Positions 23,673 to 31,101 of a DNA stretch of 40,170 nucleotides are shown one piece after another. Under the pieces are notes generated by a model, which saw only the letters and a list, made by a program, of their open reading frames with translations, did not search any database and was not told where the DNA came from. Made by a program: the position numbers and the translations under genes. Position 1 is the first letter of the stretch. Every line of letters begins with the position of its first letter. Source of the DNA: GCA-016699975 sp964420045 (GTDB lineage: Bacteria; Patescibacteriota; Minisyncoccia; Moranbacterales; UBA1568); NCBI GenBank assembly GCA_964420045.1, contig CAYQPQ010000011.1, forward strand, positions 1-40,170. Direction: 5' to 3'.

Positions 23673-24110
23673 ATGTCCAATCAAAACAAGGCTTGGCGAC
23701 TCATCATTGTCCAAAGCCTTGTTTTTTTTATCGTGTTCCAACTTTCAGTACTCATCCTGTTGCCAATAGCCATCGTTTGCAATGTCGGCATCGGCTTCGG
23801 AATAAGACTGTCCGCGCACGCCTTGATCGCCGCAAGCATCACTGCGCTTTTTTTTAGTGGAATACTCATCCAAAAACTTCTCCGCGAAAAATTGGATCAA
23901 CTACTCCTCGAAATAGGCGGGGGGATCCTCTTCGGAGGCGCACTCTCAAATATCGCCAATCGCCTCATGTGGGGTTGCGTCCCTGACTTTTTTCATCTAA
24001 GCTGGTTTCCAGCCTTTAATATGGCAGATATTGGTATAAGTCTTGGCGCGTTTTTGCTCCTCTTTTCAATGTTGAAAAACAAGGAAAGAGAGTTAGGAAT
24101 TAGGAATTAG
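23673..24110 (+). CDS. lspA: lipoprotein signal peptidase (LspA), divergent
   Basis: LspA cleaves the signal peptide of prolipoproteins in the membrane. The 145-residue product has four membrane segments (about 10-34, 50-66, 80-98, 117-136). Both catalytic aspartates are in family context: Asp105 in VPDFFHL and Asp119 in FNMADIGIS. The usual GNLIDR before the first Asp reads SNIANR here. It is somewhat shorter than typical LspA. The start ATG is 5 bases after the dksA-like stop. The last codons and stop fall inside a TTAGGAA tandem repeat, so the C-terminus ELGIRN is repeat-encoded. Confidence 0.85.
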   Translation: MSNQNKAWRLIIVQSLVFFIVFQLSVLILLPIAIVCNVGIGFGIRLSAHALIAASITALFFSGILIQKLLREKLDQLLLEIGGGILFGGALSNIANRLMWGCVPDFFHLSWFPAFNMADIGISLGAFLLLFSMLKNKERELGIRN

Positions 24111-24120
24111 GAATTAGGAA
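24093..24120. repeat. heptanucleotide tandem repeat (TTAGGAA)x4 across the lspA stop
   Basis: Four exact copies. The lspA TAG (24108-24110) lies in the third copy. Because the unit is 7 bases and contains TAG in every third register, changes in copy number would alter the last residues but still end the frame promptly. 24121-24230 has no gene. Confidence 0.9.
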
Positions 24121-24230
24121 TTGATCGCCCATTCCCGTTCTCCTGTCTAATTCTTTATTCCCTATCCACACCCTTACTTACCTTGCACTTTATTTTCAGT
24201 CCTCCTGTTTTTCTGTTAACCGTGCGCCAT

Positions 24231-25757
24231 ATGCCTGCCAAGATTTTTTCCGCCGCCACACTCGGACTCGAAAGCGAGCTCGTTGAAGTCGAAGTGGACG
24301 CCTTCAATACCGGCATGCATCATTTCACTGTTGTTGGACTCCCCGACACTACTATTAAAGAATCCCGCGACCGCGTCAGCTCTGCGCTCAAAAATAGCGG
24401 ATTTCTCCCGCCGCATCGATTCGGTCGCATTACCGTGAATCTCGCGCCCGCCGACTTACCCAAGAATAGCCCGGTCTACGACGTTCCGATGGCACTTGGC
24501 TTTCTCTTGGCAACCGAACAGCTTTCTTTCGACTTTCGCGACAAGCTCTTCATCGGCGAACTTTCACTTGACGGCAAAGTTCGCCCCGTTGGAGGCGTTC
24601 TCCCCATCGCCCTCCTCGCCAAGAAACTCGGCATGGCAGAGCTCTATGTGCCCGAGAAGAACGCTGCCGAGGCGGCCATGGTACGGGGAATCCGCATTAT
24701 TCCCATCACCTCGCTCTTCGAAGTCGCGCAACACCTCTCGGGCGCCACAACACTCGCACCCGCACCCGATATCGATATGGAAGCGATGTTCCGAGAAGAA
24801 TCCTTCCTCCTCGACATGAAAGACGTACGCGGACAAGAACACGCCAAGCGCGCCCTCGAAATCGCCGCCGCGGGGGGACACAATATCTTGATGAGCGGTC
24901 CCCCAGGAAGCGGGAAGACCATCCTCGCCAAGACACTTCCCTCCATTCTCCCCAAGCTCAACTTCGAAGAAAGCATCGAGATTACGAAGATTTTTTCGAT
25001 CGCCGGATTCCTCACACGGAGCAACGCCCTCGTCACCTCGCGCCCCTTCCGTTCACCGCATCACAGCGCAAGCGCCGTCTCACTCGTCGGCGGCGGTTCT
25101 TTCCCCAGGCCCGGAGAAATCAGCCTCGCGCATCGCGGCGTACTTTTCCTCGACGAATTCGGAGAATTCTCAAAAAACATTTTGGAAAACTTGCGCCAGC
25201 CACTCGAAGACGGACACATCACCGTCTCTCGCGCCAAAGGTTCGCTTCACTTTCCCGCGCGATTCATCCTCGTTGCCGCGATGAACCCCTGTCCCTGCGG
25301 CAATATGGGCGATCCCGAACGGATCTGCTCCTGTTCCCCGCGCGAAACACTCCGCTACAAGACGCGTATTTCCGGTCCCATTATGGACCGCATCGACCTT
25401 CACATCGAAGTCCCGCGCATCCCGTTCGAAAAGCTCGAGTCACCAGAAAACGCCGAAACAAGCCTCACTATCCGAGAGCGCGTCGAGAAAGCCCGCGCCA
25501 TACAGCACAAACGCTTCGAAGGAAAGGGTATATTCACCAATGCCGAAATGGGATCCGCCCTCATCCGCGAAGTCTGCCCGCTCGACAGCGCCTCGAAAGT
25601 GCTCTTGAAGCAAGCTGTTTCCACCATGCACCTCTCCGCCCGAGCCTACTACCGCCTCATCAAACTCGCCCGCACCATCGCCGACCTCGAAGCCGCCGAC
25701 CACATCCTCCCCAAACACCTCGCCGAAGCGATACAGTATCGGTTTAAGGCGGAGTAG
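24231..25757 (+). CDS. comM: YifB/ComM family Mg-chelatase-like ATPase
   Basis: ComM is an AAA+ hexameric helicase that promotes branch migration during natural transformation in some bacteria; its role here is inferred. The 508-residue product has the N-terminal S5/Lon-like domain (about 1-170, with VVGLPD and DGKVRPVGGVLP). The ATPase core follows with GPPGSGKT (223-230), FRSPHHSAS, VLFLDEFGEF and a cysteine cluster NPCPCGNMGDPERICSCS. The C-terminal Mg-chelatase domain has LSARAYYRLIKLARTIADL. ATG 24231 fits the family start (MPAKIFSAATLGLESE). A terminator follows. Confidence 0.95.
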   Translation: MPAKIFSAATLGLESELVEVEVDAFNTGMHHFTVVGLPDTTIKESRDRVSSALKNSGFLPPHRFGRITVNLAPADLPKNSPVYDVPMALGFLLATEQLSFDFRDKLFIGELSLDGKVRPVGGVLPIALLAKKLGMAELYVPEKNAAEAAMVRGIRIIPITSLFEVAQHLSGATTLAPAPDIDMEAMFREESFLLDMKDVRGQEHAKRALEIAAAGGHNILMSGPPGSGKTILAKTLPSILPKLNFEESIEITKIFSIAGFLTRSNALVTSRPFRSPHHSASAVSLVGGGSFPRPGEISLAHRGVLFLDEFGEFSKNILENLRQPLEDGHITVSRAKGSLHFPARFILVAAMNPCPCGNMGDPERICSCSPRETLRYKTRISGPIMDRIDLHIEVPRIPFEKLESPENAETSLTIRERVEKARAIQHKRFEGKGIFTNAEMGSALIREVCPLDSASKVLLKQAVSTMHLSARAYYRLIKLARTIADLEAADHILPKHLAEAIQYRFKAE

Positions 25758-25787
25758 AGGATGGTCAACTTCCTTTTTGGGAAGTTT

Positions 25788-25820
25788 AAAAGCCCCAATG
25801 AAACCATCCTGGGGCTTTTC
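25788..25820. terminator. bidirectional terminator after comM
   Basis: AAAAGCCCC (25788-25796) pairs with GGGGCTTTT (25811-25819), with A and T runs on the two sides. It serves comM on the + strand and the convergent gene ending at 25836. Confidence 0.85.
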
Positions 25821-25835
25821 GTTGTATGACCTATA

Positions 25836-26636
25836 TTACCTCCTTATGCGCTTTCCTTGAAGTGCCTCGATTAGCTTTTTGGCGGCATACTGCACATCAT
25901 CATTGTCAATTTCCGCACAAATGCCGTCTTCATACTCTCCCCCAAAGAGAAATACGCTTGCCAAGAATTCAAGCGTTGGGGAGAAAATCCTTTCTATGCT
26001 GGCACAATCCCACGGTTGTCCTTGTGATTCTACAGACAAATCCGTTACAACAGAACACGGCTTCGATTCCTCCCATATTTTCAAAGGAATCGAACCTGTA
26101 AAGTTTCCAGAAAAAGAATGTCTCCGCCCCTCCGCAAAAAATTGAAATTCATTGTCCATCGCCCGAACAATCTCGAGCTTGGAGTTATATACCCATATCC
26201 TCACAGTGTCTCCGCTAACAGAAACACCATTATCGATTGGGTAACTTCCATCCTTTGGGGAAGATCTTCCTGTCTGCCATACAAATGGCGTGTAACCTTC
26301 ACCACGCGCCCATCCAAGCAGGGCGGAATAAAGATTTTGTAGCAATAATTCAAATTTCTGCAAACTTCGGCTAAGATCGCGTGCCTCATTCGGATATACC
26401 AATTCCTGTTTAAAGACACCCTTTTTCCCTTCTCGAACAGTCTGATTGACCATTCGTCTGAACGCCTTCTTTCCCACTTCACTGCCATAATAATACAGTG
26501 AATGAAATGGCCCGTTGCATTCGAAAATAATTCCCCAGAAGATAGCCTCAAAGACCTTCTCTGACAGCCAGGTCAAGCCCCGTCCAAAAGAGTCTTTCCC
26601 TGAATGCTTGGATACAACCCTAAAAGAAGCCTTCAT
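25836..26636 (-). CDS. hypothetical protein with structured 5' leader
   Basis: The 266-residue product is soluble-looking with no signal peptide and no motif I know. It is rich in aromatic residues (WLSEKVFEAIFWG, SLYYYGSE) and ends in a basic GKRIRR. ATG 26636 has CGAGGAG 7 bases upstream. A consensus promoter and a folded leader that can hide this ribosome binding site precede it, so expression is probably controlled at translation. It is a single-gene unit closed by the shared terminator after comM. The only other gene here with such a leader is the broken one at 28962. Nothing suggests a phage origin. Confidence 0.75.
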   Translation of the reverse strand: MKASFRVVSKHSGKDSFGRGLTWLSEKVFEAIFWGIIFECNGPFHSLYYYGSEVGKKAFRRMVNQTVREGKKGVFKQELVYPNEARDLSRSLQKFELLLQNLYSALLGWARGEGYTPFVWQTGRSSPKDGSYPIDNGVSVSGDTVRIWVYNSKLEIVRAMDNEFQFFAEGRRHSFSGNFTGSIPLKIWEESKPCSVVTDLSVESQGQPWDCASIERIFSPTLEFLASVFLFGGEYEDGICAEIDNDDVQYAAKKLIEALQGKRIRR

Positions 26637-26638
26637 CT

Positions 26639-26735
26639 CTTCACTCCTCGTTTTTCAATGTTCGGGGTACGCGACCGCGTACCACGGGGCAAACACTGAA
26701 TCCGAGGAGCGAAGGTTTTAGTTGTTAAAGTACCT
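26639..26735 (-). promoter_or_regulatory. structured leader, copy A: ribosome-binding-site-sequestering RNA
   Basis: On the minus strand CTTCGCTCCTCG (26714-26703) pairs with CGAGGAGTGAAG (26650-26639) over 12 bp with one G-U, covering the ribosome binding site up to 2 bases before the ATG. Inside, CAGTGTTTG (26698-26690) pairs with CGAACATTG (26664-26656). Innermost is GGTACGCG-GT-CGCGTACC (26683-26666). The leader begins with CTTTAACAAC soon after the predicted start. Copy B upstream of 28962 has the same order of parts. Confidence 0.75.
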
Positions 26736-26738
26736 GAT

Positions 26739-26767
26739 ACTATAGCGCAAAATATAATATTTGTCAA
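26739..26767 (-). promoter_or_regulatory. promoter of the 25836 gene
   Basis: Minus strand TTGACA (26767-26762), 17 bases, TATAGT (26744-26739), near-consensus. The predicted message begins about 95-100 bases before the ATG. Confidence 0.85.
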
Positions 26768-26862
26768 TACAATGTGAAAACTTTTGGCTCATTAAAGCGA
26801 TAACAGACCGGTAAATATTGGGTAAATTGACGCTCTTCCGCTTGGCGAGGCACAATGGGGGA

Positions 26863-27822
26863 GTGAAACGAAAATCCACAAAATTCGCATTGCGAATCCT
26901 GTTCGGTGCCACAGCACTTGGTGGAGCGGTTTTTTTTCTCTTTCCTCAAAGCAAACCCACTGAAACTCCAGTGAAACCAACAGATTTCCCGATCTCTATT
27001 TCTCTTGATGGGCTCACTCTTCCAGAGACAGCGCTTCCAAACGAGACAGTAGCGCACTTTCTTGAGCGTATTGGCATTTCGTATACCAAGGACGATGCAC
27101 TGACTCCAGACCCGGAAACGCTTCTCACTGCAAATGCCTCAATCACGCTCGAAACCGCCAAGCGCTACTCGATAACCACCAAAGCAGGAAAGAAGGAAGG
27201 GTTAACAACGCTTCGCACCATAGGACAACTCCTTGATGAACAGGGAATTTCACTCGGGGAGCACGATCTCGTCACACCGGATACCGAGAAAGCTCTCACC
27301 GACAACGTCCGCATATCGGTTATTCAGGTGGATATTCGGCGCGAAGTCGTCAAGAAGCCAATCGATTTCGATACACAAGAATCCGAAGATCCGAAACTTT
27401 CGTGGAGAAAGCGCGTCGTCACGCAAAAAGGCGAGAAGGGCACTCGCCAGCTCACCTATGAAATCATTTCCCATGATGGGAAAGAAATAAAGAGGACCCT
27501 TGCAGAGAGCGTTGTCATCAAAGAGCCGATTACTGAAGTCGCTACCCAAGGAACCAAGGTCGAGGTGGGGAAAAGTCACACCGGGCTCGGATCATGGTAT
27601 AGTTTCACCGGGACCCTCTCGGCGGCCAATCCATGGCTCCCCATCGGGAGTTATGTTCGTGTTACCAATACCGACAATGGCAAGTCCGTCATCGTTCGTA
27701 TCAATGACCGCGGCCCGTTCGGGAAAAACCGCATTATCGACCTCGACAAAGTCGCTTTCAAAGAAATCGCTTCGCTCGGTGCCGGCGTTATTCCCGTCAA
27801 AATGGAAGAGATTACAAATTAA
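26863..27822 (+). CDS. exported DUF348/G5/RlpA-like (3D-type) protein, putative cell-wall active
   Basis: The 319-residue product has a basic N-terminus and one hydrophobic segment (ALRILFGATALGGAVFFLF). Two DUF348-like ubiquitin-fold parts follow (around LTLPETALPNETVAHFLERIG and LTTLRTIGQLLDEQGISL). A G5-like part contains TYEIISHDGKEIKRTL, and the end is a double-psi beta-barrel of the RlpA type (GLGSWYSF...RVTNTDNGKSVIVRINDRGPF). This order is that of YabE/resuscitation-promoting-factor-like wall proteins. The final domain may cut or bind peptidoglycan. GTG 26863 gives a normal N-terminus; TTG 26818 would add 15 residues. Confidence 0.88.
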   Translation: MKRKSTKFALRILFGATALGGAVFFLFPQSKPTETPVKPTDFPISISLDGLTLPETALPNETVAHFLERIGISYTKDDALTPDPETLLTANASITLETAKRYSITTKAGKKEGLTTLRTIGQLLDEQGISLGEHDLVTPDTEKALTDNVRISVIQVDIRREVVKKPIDFDTQESEDPKLSWRKRVVTQKGEKGTRQLTYEIISHDGKEIKRTLAESVVIKEPITEVATQGTKVEVGKSHTGLGSWYSFTGTLSAANPWLPIGSYVRVTNTDNGKSVIVRINDRGPFGKNRIIDLDKVAFKEIASLGAGVIPVKMEEITN

Positions 27823-27840
27823 CATCCCTCATCCGTATCC

Positions 27841-27984
27841 GTCATACCCGCAAAAGCGGGTATCCAGATTCCATCAGCTTTCAAAAGGCACACTACAAAT
27901 TTTGTTCGTAGAAACGTTATGTTTGGCAAGTGGTGACTGCCTGCCTGCCGGTAGGCATGGGATTCCCGTTTTCACGGGAATGAC
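27841..27984. repeat. 144-bp inverted-repeat element, third family
   Basis: The ends are GTCATACCCGC-AAAA-GCGGGTATCC and GGATTCCCGT-TTTC-ACGGGAATGAC, each itself a hairpin and inverted to the other. The central CTGCCTGCCGGTAGGCA (27941-27957) matches the core of the other two families. No gene inside. Repeats with GTCATNCCCGC ends are widespread in bacteria. Confidence 0.8.
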
Positions 27985-28029
27985 GAGAAAAAGGAAGATA
28001 CATGAAAAAAATTTGAAATTTCTTCTCCT

Positions 28030-28830
28030 ATGCATCCCAAAAAATCTCTCAGTCAAAACTTCCTCTGCGACCAGACCATCATTCAAAACATTGCAGAAGA
28101 AGCCACTTCCTCCGAAACAATACTCGAAATCGGCGCCGGAGAAGGCGTACTCACGGATGAGCTGGCAAAGAGAGCGAAAAAAATTATTGCTCTCGAATTC
28201 GACCGCGATCTCATACCGGAGTTGCTAAACCGCTTCCCACTTTCTTCAAATGTGTCCGTTGTCGAAGCCGACATTCTCCGCACGGATATTCCAGGAACAC
28301 TGAAGAAATACGGATGGAAAGGCGAGCCGTACGACGTCTTCGGCAATATTCCCTATGCGATTACCGGAAAAATCATTCGCCTTCTCGTCGCACTCGACCC
28401 GGCGCCAAGAAAAATCGTCCTCATGATCCAAAAAGAAGTTGCCGAGCGCATCGTCGCAAAAGACGAGAAACAAAGCCTGCTCTCACTGTCTGTTGCACTC
28501 TTCGGCACATCGGAGATTCTCTTCACTGTCCCCAAAGAAGCGTTTTTCCCGGCGCCAAAAGTCGAAAGCGCTGTCATTCGCATCACCCCCGACCCCAATC
28601 GCCTTTCCCTGGAAGAACGAGAGCAAATCCTTCGCCTCGCCAAAATCGGCTTCGCCTCCAAACGAAAAACCCTCATCAACAACTTCGTCGCCCATCGAGA
28701 ATACTCGAAAGAAACCCTAGAGAATTTCCTCAAAAACATCGGGAAAGCCCCAAACACCCGCGCCGAAGAACTGTCAGCAGAAGCATGGACGAGGCTTCAA
28801 GAGACTATCTGTAAAGTCGGTTACTCTTGA
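28030..28830 (+). CDS. ksgA: 16S rRNA (adenine1518-N6/adenine1519-N6)-dimethyltransferase
   Basis: KsgA (RsmA) dimethylates two adjacent adenines near the 3' end of 16S rRNA as a late check on 30S assembly. The 266-residue product has the family start KKSLSQNFLCD, the SAM-binding EIGAGEG (33-39), acidic EFDRDL, EADIL and the catalytic NIPY (106-109). The PAPKVESAV segment and a C-terminal helical domain follow. Loss of KsgA gives kasugamycin resistance in other bacteria. Its TGA stop overlaps the -35 of the next promoter. Confidence 0.96.
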   Translation: MHPKKSLSQNFLCDQTIIQNIAEEATSSETILEIGAGEGVLTDELAKRAKKIIALEFDRDLIPELLNRFPLSSNVSVVEADILRTDIPGTLKKYGWKGEPYDVFGNIPYAITGKIIRLLVALDPAPRKIVLMIQKEVAERIVAKDEKQSLLSLSVALFGTSEILFTVPKEAFFPAPKVESAVIRITPDPNRLSLEEREQILRLAKIGFASKRKTLINNFVAHREYSKETLENFLKNIGKAPNTRAEELSAEAWTRLQETICKVGYS

Positions 28831-28855
28831 CAAATATATAGAGACACGCCATACT
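28827..28855 (+). promoter_or_regulatory. promoter of the 28962 gene
   Basis: TTGACA (28827-28832), 17 bases, CATACT (28850-28855). It shares the TTGACAAATAT start with the promoter of the other gene with this leader. Confidence 0.72.
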
Positions 28856-28862
28856 GAAGTGT

Positions 28863-28961
28863 CCTTTAACAAACAAGAGCGTTTTTGCTCCTCACTTCCA
28901 ACATTTGTCCATAGAACCCGCCATCGCGAGTTCCGAATGTTGAAACATGAGGAGTAAGACC
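28863..28961 (+). promoter_or_regulatory. structured leader, copy B: ribosome-binding-site-sequestering RNA
   Basis: TTGCTCCTCA (28885-28894) pairs with TGAGGAGTAA (28948-28957), covering GAGGAG. CAACATTTG (28899-28907) pairs with CGAATGTTG (28934-28942). Inside, GAAC and GTTC can close a third stem. CTTTAACAA follows the promoter as in copy A. Compared with copy A, the innermost outer-stem pair changes G-C to A-U, and two pairs of the 9-bp stem change together. Confidence 0.72.
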
Positions 28962-29444
28962 ATGCAAGACGAAAAAGAAACGGTCGAAGAAAGACGGAGG
29001 GAGATTGTTGGTTATCTCATAGGGGGCATCAACCTCTCAACGCATGGAGGAGCAAAAGCAGCTATCGAAGTAGTTATTCATCACGAAGGATGACAACAAG
29101 CGTTTTTTGAGCAAGAAAGGATTCAAAAATGCTCAACACATGAAGCTATCATGTTGGCACTCGTTGTTCACGACAACTTTTGTGCCGAACACTACTCCAA
29201 CTTTAGAAATAAAGTCATCACCCTGGCATTAAGAAAGTTGGGAGAATGCCAAGAAAATACAAATCCTGCACTCTCGGAAAGTCTCCTCGTGAAAATAGCT
29301 ATAAAATTTCACGGAAGATCGGGGGCTGGCGATTTTGCAGAAATCGCAGAGAAGCTCCTTTTGAATTTGATCAAGAAAAAAGAGCCCTCTTTCGCGCTAA
29401 AGGTTTTCCACAACGAAAACACCGTGAAGGAAAACAAGCCCTAA
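28962..29444 (+). pseudogene. hypothetical gene interrupted by an in-frame TGA
   Basis: A frame of 160 residues starts at ATG 28962, with GAGGAG 7 bases upstream, and is open to 29444 except for one TGA at codon 44 (29091-29093). The first part reads ...IHHEG, then the stop, then QQAFFEQERIQKC.... A single G to A change from TGG would explain it. Programmed readthrough is possible because the base after TGA is C. The genome uses TGA as a stop elsewhere, so global recoding is unlikely. No family recognised. Its 3' end overlaps the convergent ubiA-like gene by 48 bases. Confidence 0.65.
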
Positions 29445-31037
29445 TATCCACCAAAACACCGACCGGTAGGTAATACTGCCGGTTTTTTGTTGCATGGAAA
29501 TCACCACCCAAAAAGAAGCGCCGCCAAAAAGAAGCGCCGGAAAAAACAAAGATGCGGCACGGAAGACAAAAACACTCGCTACGAAAGACAGAAATATTCC
29601 GGATCCGATCAATACTTTTGCCCGTCGAACGCCGAACAGCACCGGTATTGTCCATACGCCACACTTTTTATCACCAGACACATCTTTGAAATCCTTCAAT
29701 GGAAGAGAGAGCGTATAAGCAAAAATGAAGAGGGCGATAAATGACGGAGGGAAAAGAGAGATGGTCCCGTCACGAGACACCAAAAGAAACCCCAGGAAGA
29801 GAATGCTCGCACTCGCAACGGCACTCACCAGCGAAGCGACAACGGGAAACCGCTTCAACCGAAAGGGCGGCGCGGAATATACCCAGGCAAGCGACTGATA
29901 CACAAAAAGAAGTAGGGCGCTTTTCACGCTCACAAGAGCCGAAAAGAGCAAAGAGACTGCAAAGAACCCAGCGCCTATCGCTCCGTACGTCTTAACCGAG
30001 AGGTCTCCCGTAACAAGTGGGCGAGTGCTATTTGTCTCGCGATCAATGGCTTGATCGAAGAAATCATTCACCACAACCGAAGCAAGCCACGCCGACACCA
30101 CGCTGACCAGCACCAAGAAAATCGCAAACACATCAAAAAGTCCGAATGATGCTCCCCATGTAGAAAGAGATGTATTCGTTACCACGAAGGAAAGTCCCAT
30201 GCCAACAAAGAGCAATCCCGCGTGATACATCACCTGCGGAAGTCGAACATTTCGAAAAAGCGCGAGAAATGCTTTTTTTCTCGACAGAAAGAGCCATATT
30301 CCGACAACAAAAGGAAGGAGTGCTCCATACAAAAGACTCATCTTGATATTGAGCACCGATCGAGGATCCGAAATCGTGTGAGAAAAAAGGGAGAGCGGTG
30401 ACAAGAAAATAGCCGCCACATCGGGAGCGTGGAGCACCCATTGACCCTTCGAGACACCATCGATAAGCAACGCCGCCCATGAGGGAAAGGTTCCCAAAAA
30501 GAAAAGGAGCGTATAGGCCGAGAGCATCGCCAAGAAAGACCGCACCACTCCGCCTGCTTTCCGAAATACATAGAGTCCGAAACCGATCGAAACCAGCGCC
30601 ACCTCAACGCGAACGCCATAGGTAATGCCTAAATCCGGCCGATCGCCAAAAAAGGTAAGATACCGAACGAGAAGTCCAGGAAGTCCGTCGAAAATATAGA
30701 AACTCCACAGTCCCGATCCGCCCGACACAATACGGTCTATTATTGGCGGAGAAAGGATAATCAAGAAGCCAAAGAGCAGCATATTCGACGCAACACGCAA
30801 AGAAACCCGCGCAAAATACCGAAACATTGGAAGAAACAGCACGAAAGACAAGAGAAAAAAGAGAACATTGTGCGTCCACTCAGAAAAGAAAAACCCTGCC
30901 GAAAGACTCCCAAAGCCAAAAAGCCACGATTCCACGAGAAGTCGCAGCGTAATAAGGCTGAAAAACGCAATCATCCACAAGCCGAGACTCGTTTCAGAAC
31001 CTTCTATTGAGACAAGCAGTGCACGAAGTGCTTTCAT
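29397..31037 (-). CDS. UbiA-family prenyltransferase with long N-terminal membrane domain
   Basis: UbiA enzymes move polyprenyl groups onto acceptors inside the membrane. In this 546-residue product the C-terminal half (about 265-546) has the first motif NDFFDQAIDRE (N324, D325, D328, D332) and the second motif DFKDVSGDK around 440, within about nine membrane helices. The N-terminal half (about 1-260) has six or so extra helices with no motif I know. Typical UbiA proteins are about 280-300 residues, so this is a fusion or an extended subfamily. In bacteria a phosphoribose-type (DPPR synthase-like) UbiA is possible. Substrate unknown. The 3' end overlaps the convergent gene tail-to-tail. Confidence 0.82.
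   Translation of the reverse strand: MKALRALLVSIEGSETSLGLWMIAFFSLITLRLLVESWLFGFGSLSAGFFFSEWTHNVLFFLLSFVLFLPMFRYFARVSLRVASNMLLFGFLIILSPPIIDRIVSGGSGLWSFYIFDGLPGLLVRYLTFFGDRPDLGITYGVRVEVALVSIGFGLYVFRKAGGVVRSFLAMLSAYTLLFFLGTFPSWAALLIDGVSKGQWVLHAPDVAAIFLSPLSLFSHTISDPRSVLNIKMSLLYGALLPFVVGIWLFLSRKKAFLALFRNVRLPQVMYHAGLLFVGMGLSFVVTNTSLSTWGASFGLFDVFAIFLVLVSVVSAWLASVVVNDFFDQAIDRETNSTRPLVTGDLSVKTYGAIGAGFFAVSLLFSALVSVKSALLLFVYQSLAWVYSAPPFRLKRFPVVASLVSAVASASILFLGFLLVSRDGTISLFPPSFIALFIFAYTLSLPLKDFKDVSGDKKCGVWTIPVLFGVRRAKVLIGSGIFLSFVASVFVFRAASLFFPALLFGGASFWVVISMQQKTGSITYRSVFWWILGLVFLHGVFVVENL
29463..29488 (+). terminator. rho-independent terminator of the 28962 gene
   Basis: CCGGTAG (29463-29469) pairs with CTGCCGG (29476-29482) with one wobble, then six T. 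It lies inside the convergent ubiA-like coding region. Confidence 0.78.
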
Positions 31038-31101
31038 AGGCAAAGCATAGCAAACCAAAAGCCTCTCGCGCAATTTCCGGCAATCATGATAGAGTGTACC
31101 C

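Noticed and set aside
29091..29093. UGA recoded to glycine or tryptophan genome-wide, as in some Patescibacteria
   Set aside because: rbfA, udg and ksgA end at TGA at the family-expected length, so TGA is a normal stop here.
29091..29140. Selenocysteine codon with a downstream SECIS
   Set aside because: No convincing stem-loop of SECIS type follows the TGA, and the protein is not a known selenoprotein.
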